Shown here: piece after piece, positions 28,358-38,387 of the stretch
Numbering within the stretch: the first letter of the stretch is position 1
Layout: each line of letters starts with the position of its first letter
Origin: Trichomonas vaginalis G3
Taxonomy: Eukaryota; Parabasalia; Trichomonadida; Trichomonadidae
Assembly (NCBI RefSeq): GCF_026262505.1
Contig: NC_067205.1
Span: 9,238,001-9,302,000 of the forward strand
DNA: 64,000 nucleotides
Direction: 5' to 3'
Translations under genes and position numbers: made by a program
The notes under the pieces: model-generated
What the model was told of the DNA's origin: nothing
The model's input: only the letters and a program-made list of their open reading frames with translations
The model's database searches: none

Positions 28358-31246
28358 TTAATTAACAGAATTAATATTACTAAGAAAAACATTTGCAGCA
28401 TCGGCAAGAACACCTTGCTTTTTAAGTGTTTCAAAATACGCAACCAATCCTGGTATTGCCTTAAACTGAGAAGCAATAGGACTATGAGAACTCAAATTAA
28501 CAATAAGGAAAACAGCTGGTTTTGTCAATCTTGAGCTATTCTGGATGTATTTAAAGATTGTCTCCATAAATAGTCCGTATTGATAAGAATAACCAGCTTG
28601 AACGCATTTGTCTAAAGTCATGAAGATACTTAAGAGAACGTTTTCATTTCCCTTGTTCTCATTGATGAGAGTTGTCAATGCTTGGAAGAACTCGTCATTT
28701 GTCAGATTATTGATTATCATCTGATCTAACTGAGCTCTTTTGAAGATTGTAGGGAGAGAGAAAAGCGTCTCTTGAGGGATCGTGTTCAGGCACTTAGAAA
28801 TGAAGGGACTGAAAGTTTCAGAATGTAAAATAATTGGTCGGAGGTCAGGATCATTAAAAATAATTAAAAATACCATAAATGTGTATGGACTGATGAATGT
28901 CATCCATTTCGTATAAAGAACTGCAATTTTCCTGTGGTCTTGTGATAATGATACAAATTTGATCAAAACGCGAGCCAATTTTGGACGTGATGATCTATCA
29001 CTAATTGCTTTAAACAGGGTCTTGCTCGCTGGATAATTTTCTGCTCTCAGTAACAAATGCGAGCAACTTTCAACGCAAGCCATGTTTGGCAATGCTCTGA
29101 TGATTGCATCGTAAGGAACAAGATCACCTTGTTTGTAAAGCAATGCAAAAATGTTAAGAGCTGTTGCCATGACGATAGAATTTCTTGATCTTGTGAAAGC
29201 GGAGACAGTTTGCTTAATTGTTTCCATTCTGTCTTTGCTGAAATCATCAATTAATGTCAGTTGGTACATCAATTGAACATAAAGTTCACCGGAATCGAGA
29301 TGTACAAAATGGCGGGCGTATCTGAGCAAAAAATCAAGAACTGGATCAGGATTTCGCAATCTTCCATATCTTGATATGTAATGAGGGAACAAAGATAAAG
29401 TTTGGAGAGGGAATTGTTTGAATAAACTTCCTAATGCACGGAAAACTGTAGAATGGATGTAATTTGGAGATAATTCGAATACAGCAGCAACAAAGAATAG
29501 TGTTGCTCGTCGGGCTTTCTCGGAAATAACTGGCAAAACTGAGAAAAAGTGGTATTGATCAAGGAATTTAATGATTCTCTTCTCTCTATTGATCATACTT
29601 GTAAAGTTTTCGAGAATATATACAGCAACATCTTCATCATCTTTGTTTCTGAAGTATTTGATGATTTTTCCGTAAAATGGAGCAAAATCTTCGAATTTTA
29701 TACGGCCACAGATATCAGCAATCGTTGACTTAAATGCAGTATGTGTCGAATCACTCAATATTGCATTCAAAGTTGCCAAACGTGACAAAGTTGAAGGAGT
29801 TTTCTTGATAAATTGGGCTTTTCCGGCATGTTCTTCTTCATAACTTGGTCTGTGCATTCCTTCTTCAACATCTAATCTCATCAATGGCTCTTCTTCTTCG
29901 AAATCTTCGCTGATTGGTATTCCAAACGCTAATTTCATCGAATCTACGGCTTGTGAACGCTTCAACTTGCTTTCTATATGTAGAATTGTATCTGCTTGCC
30001 ACCTAGAAGCTTCTCCGGCTTGGAATTCTTTGACATAAGAAATTGATTGAAGCTCCTCGAGAAGTCTATTTACGTAATCTTTGATAACATTGTGATCTGT
30101 GTTGTGGAAATATACTCTTCCTGATGCAAAATCATTGAAAATTTCAATAGGTAAAGGACGATCATTTGGATTTTGCTCCCAACATTTCATGATCAAGCAA
30201 AGAAGGCAGTCTGGTTCTTCTTGATTATAAAACTTTGGTCTGATGCCTTTCTTGTGGTTCTTAATGACTTCTTTCGAAGGATATCCAGCAAATGGATTCT
30301 TTTTCTCAACCATTTCGTACAATGTGCAGCCGAAAGCGAATACATCTGCTTTTATATCGTATTTCGATGTAGACATGAGCTCTGGAGCCATGTGAGATGC
30401 AGTTCCGATTCCAACTGTCATTGCCTTTCTGTTGAAGAACCTAGAAATACCAAAATCGCATAACTTAGGAAGATAATGGTTATCTAGTAATACGTTCGCT
30501 GCTTTGACATCTCTGTGAATGATTTTTTGTACATGAATGTATCTTATTGCAATAATCAATCCAATTGCAATCATAGTAAGATGTGTTCCTGAGAATATAC
30601 GTTTATGCGTTTTTCTTTCTTGTCTTAAGTAATTGTGTAAAGATCCATATGGCATATATTCTGTTATGATGCAATAAGGCTTTTCAACTGTAAAACCTAT
30701 GAATGGGATGACAAATCTGTTATGGCATTTACCCATAGTGACAATTTCTCGAACAAAATTTGTAAGATTTCTTCCAACAAGTTTTTCTGCGAACAACTCC
30801 TTAATTGCGACTATCTTACCTGTTCTAAGGTCATTTGCAAGCCAAATTTCGCCAAACCCTCCATGACCTATAATTTCTTGAAAAGTAAAATCAGAGATGT
30901 CTCTAATAAGATGTGGGAATGTCAAAACTAAACGATGTAAACTCTCGTATAGATTTGTTTCTGCGGACTTAACTACTTTAGGTTCTCCAATTTCTTCGGG
31001 TTTGGAAATATATTTGAACTTTTTTGGTTTATAATCAATAGAATTGCGGCGTTTGCTTTTAGTGATTTTATTTAAGATAGGGCGATAAGAAAATGACTTC
31101 CTTCTTTTAATAGATTTATTAATTTTTGGTAAATCAATGTCTTCTTCAGGTGACAAGAAAACGACTTTGTTATCTTCTTCTTCATCTGCATGTTCTTCTT
31201 GAATATCGGGTGGATTTTTCTCTCGATTGCCTTTCTTTTTAAACAT
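28358..31246 (-). CDS. TKL-type protein kinase with helical-repeat C-terminal region
   Basis: A whole 962-residue protein. After a basic N terminus (KSIKRRKSFSYRP) the kinase domain spans about residues 118-395: Gly loop GHGGFGEIW, VAIKEL lysine, IHRDVKAANVLL catalytic loop, DFGISR, MAPEL, and the W..NP.DRP motif of TKL kinases (WEQNPNDRP). All key residues are present, so it should be active. Residues 480-962 are helical repeats of ARM/HEAT type (VAVYILENF, YARHFVHLDSG, SIFMTLDKCVQAG), probably a protein-binding scaffold. This architecture is common in the expanded trichomonad TKL family. A host initiator TCATTTT lies 10 bases before the ATG. Confidence 0.9.
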   Translation of the reverse strand: MFKKKGNREKNPPDIQEEHADEEEDNKVVFLSPEEDIDLPKINKSIKRRKSFSYRPILNKITKSKRRNSIDYKPKKFKYISKPEEIGEPKVVKSAETNLYESLHRLVLTFPHLIRDISDFTFQEIIGHGGFGEIWLANDLRTGKIVAIKELFAEKLVGRNLTNFVREIVTMGKCHNRFVIPFIGFTVEKPYCIITEYMPYGSLHNYLRQERKTHKRIFSGTHLTMIAIGLIIAIRYIHVQKIIHRDVKAANVLLDNHYLPKLCDFGISRFFNRKAMTVGIGTASHMAPELMSTSKYDIKADVFAFGCTLYEMVEKKNPFAGYPSKEVIKNHKKGIRPKFYNQEEPDCLLCLIMKCWEQNPNDRPLPIEIFNDFASGRVYFHNTDHNVIKDYVNRLLEELQSISYVKEFQAGEASRWQADTILHIESKLKRSQAVDSMKLAFGIPISEDFEEEEPLMRLDVEEGMHRPSYEEEHAGKAQFIKKTPSTLSRLATLNAILSDSTHTAFKSTIADICGRIKFEDFAPFYGKIIKYFRNKDDEDVAVYILENFTSMINREKRIIKFLDQYHFFSVLPVISEKARRATLFFVAAVFELSPNYIHSTVFRALGSLFKQFPLQTLSLFPHYISRYGRLRNPDPVLDFLLRYARHFVHLDSGELYVQLMYQLTLIDDFSKDRMETIKQTVSAFTRSRNSIVMATALNIFALLYKQGDLVPYDAIIRALPNMACVESCSHLLLRAENYPASKTLFKAISDRSSRPKLARVLIKFVSLSQDHRKIAVLYTKWMTFISPYTFMVFLIIFNDPDLRPIILHSETFSPFISKCLNTIPQETLFSLPTIFKRAQLDQMIINNLTNDEFFQALTTLINENKGNENVLLSIFMTLDKCVQAGYSYQYGLFMETIFKYIQNSSRLTKPAVFLIVNLSSHSPIASQFKAIPGLVAYFETLKKQGVLADAANVFLSNINSVN

Positions 31247-31251
31247 GGCAA

Positions 31252-31258
31252 AAAATGA
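31252..31258 (-). promoter_or_regulatory. Host-type initiator TCATTTT before the TKL kinase gene
   Basis: It matches the trichomonad Inr consensus TCAYWWW with the +1 A at 31256, ten bases before the ATG at 31246. Very short leaders are typical for these organisms. Confidence 0.65.
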
Positions 31259-33141
31259 ATAATTTACATTTTTTACATTAGCGAATATTTAATATTTGTC
31301 GTGTATTGATTCTATTAAAAATTAAAAAGTTCGCATAAAAAAATTTAACCAATTCAATTAATTGAAAAATGTTTTATGTCAATAGAAAAATAAACAAAAG
31401 CAAAAGCAATCAGAAGGGAAAAATCAGCTCTTTCAATGTGTGCTTCGTATATTTTGAGCAGTTCGCTCTCATGGCTCGGATTAGTTTAATTTTGACATTT
31501 ACAAATTTTGGTGAAAATTAAGAATTTGATGGTTTGAATTATATGTTTTAGTTCAGTATAAAAATTTCCGATGATTACTAGAGGAAAAGATTCTTGTATT
31601 GCAAATTTGTAAAAGCAGAAAAATACTTCAATGAAATAGAAATATAAACACCATAAACTTTCTAAACCATTGTAATATCCCAATTTCTAACCTAATCGCT
31701 TAATTTCAACTATTCTGAAACATTTTTCGAAAATATTTATAGAAGATTTTATCAAGCTCTAGGTTATAGTATGTCAATATTTTATAAGTATTAAATCATC
31801 AAAAAGAATCCAAAACTCAAAAATAAGAGAGATTATAATTGAAATAAAAATATCAACTGCAATAACATATTGATAGCAATTACCAAAGATCTTGGGAGTT
31901 GTAGATATTGTAATGTATTTCCCCTCTGCGTTTAATATTAATCATAAAGCCTGCTATCATTCAATTATTTAAATATGATAGCTAGATGAATAATTAAAAA
32001 AACTATAGGTAGGTTATAGATTTTTGGATTTAAATGTCCACTGAAAAACATCATTTTTGAGTAAATGCAAAAATATTGGGGATGATATTACATATATTGT
32101 ATAAGTTATAGGGGGTGATGCATGTCATTTGTTAAGATAAATTAGGAATTTAGTGATTTTAAGAAAGGATAATATGAAAAAAATAATAATTAATAGAAAT
32201 AAAATGAAATTAATATGAATATAATTGACTATGTTCTAAGTAATGAAGAATATTATAGGGAAAAATGTTGATGAAGAAGGAGAAAAGATGAATTTTTAGC
32301 ATGATCGTGAAAAATAGCTACTAAGCCTATATAAAATAATATTAACTTGAGAAAAGAATGTTATGAGGCGTAAAAAAATTTTAATAAAATTGAATGTTTG
32401 CGAGTAAATTTGAATAAGGTTTTGAATTTTATAATCAGGACTGGAAATTTTGATATATGATTATTAATAAAAGAAAAATGAAATTGAGATTTTGAGGGGG
32501 TTTTTCAATTGCAAAATACGTTCTTATCAATTTTTCTTGGATTCAATTTGAATTTTTAATGGGATAATAGTATACAATAATGGAAATAATTTTATCTCAT
32601 TTTTAAATTTGAGAAAAAGTAATTCAATAACAGCTCACAAAATTGTATGGGTAGTAAAAAAAATTTAATCTGGCATGGTATTATACAACACATACGTGTT
32701 TACAAATTGTATTCAATTGCATAAAAATTTTGAGTGCTATTCAATCTACTTTTGAAGATCTCTCAATTGCTCATATCGGTTTTTTACTATTGTTATTATT
32801 TCCATTTCTACTAGTATCATTATAAATATCATTAAAACCATTCATATTTGTTTTTCAGAGAAATTGTACAGATTTTTCGGGAAGTTTATGTAATATTTAT
32901 ATTACCACTCAATTAAGCCAAAACTGCAAACTTACTAAATTGAATTGATTTGAAATCCAACGAAAAAATCTCTGGAAAAAAAATCAGTGTCTTACAGAAT
33001 TCATGATTCATTCAAAAATCATTCCGATTTCTATTAATCCTCTCCTTTCTGTCATCATATCGAATGTTTTTCAAATCAATTGTCAATTGATTTAACTCTC
33101 AAATTTGAAAAAAACTTTTTTCATCTCTCAAATTTATATAG
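31259..33141. other. Long AT-rich spacer (1.9 kb) between divergent kinase genes
   Basis: I see no gene, RNA or repeat here, only short low-complexity frames. The two kinase genes diverge from this region. Confidence 0.5.
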
Positions 33142-34017
33142 ATGAATAAAGCTACACCCAATATCCAAGAAATCCTATCTAATCATGGCTACCGGATTGT
33201 TCAATGCTTAGAAAACAAATACTTTCCATCAGTTTTACTTGTATATAGTTCTTCTTTTAACGAAAATTACGTTTGCAAGGTCGTGACGAAGCGTATAAAA
33301 TACGAGAAAGAGATTCATGCTCTCACAGTTTTGGACCACCCTAATATTATTCGACTTTATTCGCATTTTGAAGACAGTGATACATTTTTCCTTATTTTGG
33401 AATACTGTCAAGGTGGTAGTTTAGAGGATTTAATCAAGCATCATGCAAGACCAAAGCAAGATAAGATTATTAATTATACAAAACAAATTGTGGCGGCTCT
33501 AAAATATATACATTCAAAAAACATTGTTCATCATGACCTCAAACCCTCAAATATTTTATTTGATAAGTATGGACGTATTAAAATTGCCGACTTTGGACTT
33601 TCCTGCGCCTACAAGCAAAATTCATCAAATTATTACGTTGGAAGTTATGGTTATTTATCTCCAGAACAAAGAGCTAACCATGTCTTTGATCCATTTGTTG
33701 CTGATATATGGTCACTTGGTGTAACAATTTACTTTATGACCTGTGGATTTAACCCATTTTTACAACAAAAGAACGGACTCAAGATATTTATTCCGATGTA
33801 TGTAGAGAAGACTCTTGTAAATATAATAACAGGCACATTAGAAGAAGATCCTTCAAAACGGATTTCATTAAATGATATCCAAGCATATCTTTTATCGAAT
33901 CCTAAGCTGACAATTCCTTCAACTTCATGGTATGGTATTCCTGCTATGAAAAGTATCGAAATGTCACCGAAAGTTAGCCAAATTAGACCTGGAAAGAGTA
34001 CTATCATTAGAGTCTAA
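33142..34017 (+). CDS. Small Ser/Thr protein kinase (CAMK/NEK-like)
   Basis: A whole 291-residue protein, little more than a kinase domain. The Gly loop is degenerate (CLENKYFPSVLLVYSS). YVCKVVTKRIKYEKEI carries the ATP-binding lysine and helix C glutamate, and FFLILEYCQGGSLEDL is the hinge. The catalytic loop is VHHDLKPSNILF, with HHD in place of the usual HRD; DFGLSCA has the metal-binding Asp; the activation segment ends GSYGYLSPEQ. The HHD change leaves the catalytic Asp in place but loses the Arg that usually contacts a phosphorylated activation loop. It is probably active without loop phosphorylation. Confidence 0.85.
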   Translation: MNKATPNIQEILSNHGYRIVQCLENKYFPSVLLVYSSSFNENYVCKVVTKRIKYEKEIHALTVLDHPNIIRLYSHFEDSDTFFLILEYCQGGSLEDLIKHHARPKQDKIINYTKQIVAALKYIHSKNIVHHDLKPSNILFDKYGRIKIADFGLSCAYKQNSSNYYVGSYGYLSPEQRANHVFDPFVADIWSLGVTIYFMTCGFNPFLQQKNGLKIFIPMYVEKTLVNIITGTLEEDPSKRISLNDIQAYLLSNPKLTIPSTSWYGIPAMKSIEMSPKVSQIRPGKSTIIRV

Positions 34018-34392
34018 TTGAAGTACTCGTATGTATATTATATGATTATTATTTGTTTGTTTTTATTGTTAGTGATAAACATATATTGCGTTTGAAAAAA
34101 AGATATGAAATTATTTCGCAACTCCTAATATCAAAGCACGAAATTTCATGAATTTAAAGAAAACCAGCATAAGTGACACAAGATATGTCCCGAAATGACT
34201 CACAACTAAGAATCATGCGATAGTCAAGTTTACAAAAATCAAGTTGATACGAATTGATCGAACTTTGTGAATTATTTGAATGCCTGTAATTTATCAATCA
34301 AAGATCTAATTGAAAATTGATGTTACGTAATTAATCTACAAAAATGATTTCTGTTGATTTTTACGATCGAATTGAATTGACAGAAATTTTAA
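34018..34392. other. Spacer between kinase and hydrolase genes
   Basis: AT-rich, without a gene. The upstream part is the 3' flank of the kinase gene and the last bases are the hydrolase leader. Confidence 0.45.
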
Positions 34393-35487
34393 ATGCAACT
34401 TTGGCTGATAGTCCCATTGGTACTAATTGTATGGTATGTACTTAGAGTAAGGAAGCCAAGGTTATATTATAATAAAGATGGCCAGATAGCTCGTATCCTT
34501 TCAAGAATGAAGTCAATTCATCAATTTTATTTCCCAACACCATGGTTAATTGGCAAAGATTTTCATACGATATGGGGCATGCAGTATAGAAAACATTCCT
34601 CCGTTAAGCAAGAAAGAGAAATTTTCAAGTTTGAAGATGGTGGCTCAATCCCTCTTGATTACATGTTACCAGAAAAGGTACCAGAGAATCCAATTGTTAT
34701 TATTGTGATGCATACAATGGGTGGTGGATCCAGAGAACCATGCGTTAATAATTTATGTGAAGCTTTATATAAGAAAGGAATGATCCCTGTCATTACTGGT
34801 GCACGTGGATCAAGTGGATGTCCATGGACAAATGAAAAATTCTCAACAGGTATTGATTTCTCTGAAATTAATCAAGTTGCTGCTTATCTTAAAGAAAAGT
34901 ATCATCCATCTCACATGTTCTTAGCCGGTTTCTCTGCAACAGCATTTACATCAATTGCATATGCTGCAAAATTCAAAAATTTCGAAGCAGTTGCTGCAAT
35001 TTCACATTGCTTAGATGCAATGGGTTCTCAAAGAATGCTACTCAAAGGATTAGGTCCTAAACTCTACAGCCCATTCATGCTGAGCAAACTGAAGCATTGG
35101 TTAAGCAAAAATCAATATGTCAAAGACGAAATCAAGCAAGAAGCCAATAAAACAAAGCGCCTGATCGATTTTGATCGTATTGTCTGTGCTCCACAGCTTG
35201 GAATGACTGTTGAAGAGTATTATCATGCAATTGACATCAAAGACAAGCTTGACAACCTCAAATGTCCAGCACTTGTTCTTGTTTCCAAAGATGATCCATT
35301 TGCTGATCTTTCTGCTGCTCCTTACGATGAAACAAAGAGATGCGACAAAGGTTTGTATGTTGAAACAAATGAAGGTGGTCATGTTTCATTCTTAACAGGA
35401 TTATCTGGAAATAAGTCACTTATTGATAAGATTGTTCCAGAATTCTTTGAAGCTGTAATATATGATCACAAATATTTCATCCTCTAA
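34393..35487 (+). CDS. Membrane-anchored alpha/beta hydrolase (ABHD1/3, EMB8-like)
   Basis: A whole 364-residue protein. The N-terminal MQLWLIVPLVLIVWYVLRV is a membrane anchor. The fold starts with GGSIPLDYMLPEKVPENPIV; the oxyanion region HTMGGGS is followed by GARGSSG. The nucleophile elbow is AGFSATAF (Ser in GxSxT), the acid is in VSKDDPFAD and the His in EGGHVSFLTG. The order and spacing match the YheT/EMB8/ABHD1-3 group of lipases or esterases. Lipid ester hydrolysis at a membrane is likely; the substrate cannot be told. Confidence 0.85.
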   Translation: MQLWLIVPLVLIVWYVLRVRKPRLYYNKDGQIARILSRMKSIHQFYFPTPWLIGKDFHTIWGMQYRKHSSVKQEREIFKFEDGGSIPLDYMLPEKVPENPIVIIVMHTMGGGSREPCVNNLCEALYKKGMIPVITGARGSSGCPWTNEKFSTGIDFSEINQVAAYLKEKYHPSHMFLAGFSATAFTSIAYAAKFKNFEAVAAISHCLDAMGSQRMLLKGLGPKLYSPFMLSKLKHWLSKNQYVKDEIKQEANKTKRLIDFDRIVCAPQLGMTVEEYYHAIDIKDKLDNLKCPALVLVSKDDPFADLSAAPYDETKRCDKGLYVETNEGGHVSFLTGLSGNKSLIDKIVPEFFEAVIYDHKYFIL

Positions 35488-35880
35488 AATAAACTAATCA
35501 TAAACTATTTTACTCTATTAACCTATGTGTTTTTAACAAGAATTGAAAGTTATATTTCATTAATTGGTGTAGTTTCCTTTTTGCTGTAATCATATTAATA
35601 GTATCCTTCACTATGTTAACTCAGTTTTCAAATAAAAGATCCCAAATATTAATAATTGAAGATTATTATATAAATATTTTTCAGTTATATTGAAATAAAT
35701 GCATTCATTGATTTCAAAATAGTGTTGAAAAATTGCTTATTGCATATATGAACTTAAGAATTAAGATTTTAATAAAAATTTACATAAATTTTCATTAATA
35801 TTTGCATGATATCGTGACAATAAATAGATAATTAGAATTAATATATGTATAAAAGCAATTTATTATAAAAAATGTATATT
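35488..35880. other. Spacer between convergent hydrolase and BTB-like genes
   Basis: AT-rich convergent 3' flanks; no gene or obvious structure. Confidence 0.45.
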
Positions 35881-37164
35881 CTATTTCAAATGGATTAAAT
35901 TACCGAAAAATTCTATAGCAGAAAGGACGAATTTACTGCGTAAATGTTCCTTCTTTGAAAAGTTCTCAATTTGCTGTATCTTAAATCTAGAATAATAATC
36001 CGTAGAATTATTAATAGTATAAGTATGAGTTCCCCTTGGAACATTCAGTTCTTGAGCGTTAGTAACTTCGTGTATCTTAACCCAGTTTTCTTTTTCATCT
36101 GCGCCGTAAACAATCCAATGTTTTGGCTGAGCGGAATTTGCGGAATTCAAGCTATGGGAAATGGTATAGTGTGTCAGTCTAAGCTTCATCGATGGGAAGC
36201 CGATATAAACCCAAGCATCTGATTGTCTATAAATTCCATTGAGTGGAGAAGCGTTTTCCCACCACTTGGAATGATCAAAAGGCTCGAAAAGATGAGGTAA
36301 CGCCCATTGCTTGTTTCCGCCGCAATCTAAAATTATTGTTCCATTTCCGACTTGATCTGGGTAGTTTTGTATGAAATAGTTGAAGATTCCAAAGAATGGA
36401 TTGCCTCTGTAAGGGAAATTTTCTTCATTTGGCCTTTGAACTCTTTTACGAAATCTTTGGGAAACAGCCCTCCATAATGGACCGCTAATTGCATCTGGAT
36501 GACATATTGATACAAATTGATTCAGTTCTTCGGTTTTGAGCTCAAGAAAATTCAAATGACAAAATAAGGAACAATAAGCCGGATTTACTTGAATATTCTT
36601 CTCTACTATATTGTATATGCATTCGAAAAATCGTTTGTTATCAATTTGCTTTTGTACTAGCAAACATGATAAAATTTCATCTAAAATATATACAGGCATA
36701 TTGAATATAAACTGGGAATTCATGTAGATCACGAACGATTCTTTGATTTGGTTTAATGGTGCTACCAGTGATAAAAACGAAGAATCATAATCGTAATTTT
36801 CTATGCTTTTTGGTAAAAAATTATTCTTTTTGAATTGATATGCTACCATATGTACAAGGTCGATGTTTTCAAAATAAGATGCATATTGCGAAAGCATAAT
36901 AAGATGGTTTGCTGCGATATCTACGTCTTTGCCTTGAATAAATTGACAAACTATATCTAAAGCATTATTCTCATCTGGAAATGGTATTGTTAAGCTTCGT
37001 TTGCAAGGATCACAAACCAATAATCTTCTAACCATTGGAGAAAAGCCTATTAGTCTAAATGTATGAACTAAATATCTCGCGCTTTTAGAAATTATCGTGA
37101 AATCTTTAGGCAATTCATTCAAGATTTCATCATTAAAATCTATATCTTTAGGTACGATTTTCAT
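35881..37164 (-). CDS. BTB/BACK-like protein with a C-terminal discoidin-like domain
   Basis: The ATG at 37164 (MKIVPKDIDF) is preferred because the longer frame starts at a GTG. Residues 1-110 resemble a divergent BTB fold (FTIISKSARYLVHTFRLIGFSP, then FIQGKDVDI), followed by a helical BACK-like middle (IDLVHMVAYQFKKNNFLP, ILDEILSCLL). Residues 260-425 look like a galactose-binding/F5-8-type-C fold: NPFFGIFNYF, GTIILDCGGN, WVYIGFPSMKLRLTHYTI, PKHWIVYGADEKENWVKIH, and a last strand RSKFVLSAIEFFG. This combination is frequent in trichomonads. Substrate-adaptor function is inferred from BTB proteins elsewhere. It ends with a genuine TAG. Confidence 0.7.
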   Translation of the reverse strand: MKIVPKDIDFNDEILNELPKDFTIISKSARYLVHTFRLIGFSPMVRRLLVCDPCKRSLTIPFPDENNALDIVCQFIQGKDVDIAANHLIMLSQYASYFENIDLVHMVAYQFKKNNFLPKSIENYDYDSSFLSLVAPLNQIKESFVIYMNSQFIFNMPVYILDEILSCLLVQKQIDNKRFFECIYNIVEKNIQVNPAYCSLFCHLNFLELKTEELNQFVSICHPDAISGPLWRAVSQRFRKRVQRPNEENFPYRGNPFFGIFNYFIQNYPDQVGNGTIILDCGGNKQWALPHLFEPFDHSKWWENASPLNGIYRQSDAWVYIGFPSMKLRLTHYTISHSLNSANSAQPKHWIVYGADEKENWVKIHEVTNAQELNVPRGTHTYTINNSTDYYSRFKIQQIENFSKKEHLRSKFVLSAIEFFGNLIHLK

Positions 37165-37388
37165 TGTCACTTTTTATCTTCCGGAAAATATATAATACAC
37201 GTGTAGTTCCACAAAATCGCAACAATGCTTTCAAGATTTTGGTGATGGATTTAGATTATGTAGATACTAGATGACTAATAGAAGAAGAATGGAAGAAAAC
37301 TGCAAGAGTAATTTCGGGGAACAGGACAATTTGCCACACGGCACTTTTTTTAAAAAAAATTAATGGAGCGGAGCGATACTCTGCTGCA

Positions 37389-37604
37389 GGAGCCCCAAGG
37401 CTCCCAATCATTACGAAAGGGAGCCTCAGGGCTCCTGAGAATCCATCAGCAGAGGCCTTTTCATTTGGCCTCTGCTGATCAAAGTTTCGGCGAAGCCATT
37501 CTTCGTCTCAGGAGCCCCAAGGCTCCCAATCATTACGAAAGGGAGCCTCAGGGCTCCTGAGAAACCTCTTTGAGAAGGTTTTCTTAAAGAAAACCTTCTC
37601 AAAG
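37389..37604. repeat. GC-rich hairpin cluster in a host spacer
   Basis: A double-hairpin block, GGAGCCCCAAGGCTCC then GGAGCCTCAGGGCTCC, occurs twice as an exact direct repeat (37389-37440 and 37511-37562). Between the copies is a 13-bp-stem hairpin (arms 37445-37457 and 37467-37479) and CGAAG/CTTCG (37491-37505). After the second copy comes an 18-bp-arm palindrome (37568-37604). It is much GC-richer than its surroundings. Confidence 0.92.
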
Positions 37605-37682
37605 ATGATTGTCAGCATTCACTCAAAATCTACCAAGAGTTTCAAAGTTTCAAATCTATCTGAAATGAAGCTTTGAATCTAT

Positions 37683-37776
37683 TGTATATCTAATTGTAGA
37701 GGTACCTTTTCAAAATGTCTTCTATTGATTAAATTTAATCAGTAAAAGTCATTTTGAAAAGGTACATCTCTATAAT
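37683..37776. repeat. Inverted repeat with arms of about 25 bp
   Basis: AGGTACCTTTTCAAAATG on the left and CATTTTGAAAAGGTACATCT on the right are near-perfect reverse complements, separated by about 32 bases. The spacer itself contains a smaller AT palindrome (TGATTAAATTTAATCA). Confidence 0.8.
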
Positions 37777-38387
37777 TGCTATTGAGCATTCACTCTTGGA
37801 ACCTTGGAGCTCTTGTGTAGTGCATGAAAACTCCAAGATTCTAGCATAAAACATATATCATAGACATAATTTCTTCAAATATAATTTAAGGTTATTTTTA
37901 AAAAAAATTAGAAAAGTGTAATTTAAGGTTATTGAAAAGTGACACTTGGCAAATTTGTCCCGCACTCGTAATTTCGAGACAATATTATTAAAATTTATAT
38001 TTGAATTTTTGATCTGCAAATAAACATATTTGTATTATTAATCGGTTTTACAGAATAGACCTTGCGTTATTGTAGGTTTTGAATACTCAGTACATAACTT
38101 TAATTTCGGCATCAAAATTATGAGTCTTATAGACCATCAGACGAACTCAGTAAACTATTGTTGGAGTAAAATCAAAAGTTGTTGTGAATGTCTATAATTT
38201 TTGAAATTTCAAGCATAAGGACATTTTATTTAATTATTATTACTTTATAGCTCTTAAATGTAAGTTTGCAATATTTCTTTTATGTCATCTTATTGAATTT
38301 TTTTGAGATGAATTCAAATTAATTGTTTTCTTATAATATATATATGAAAAAATCAATTAAAAAATATCAAACAAACATACAAACAAT

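Larger units (their letters stand above)
37171..38387. other. 1.2-kb spacer with clustered palindromes
   Basis: No gene is supported. A short rightward frame at 37363-37560 is a by-product of the palindromic repeats. The middle holds the hairpin cluster at 37389-37604 and the inverted repeat near 37683-37776; the rest is AT-rich. Confidence 0.5.

Noticed and set aside
37363-37560. 65-codon frame in the palindrome cluster (SDTLLQEPQGSQSL...)
   Set aside because: Its repeats mirror the duplicated hairpin block, so it is a by-product of structure rather than a gene.
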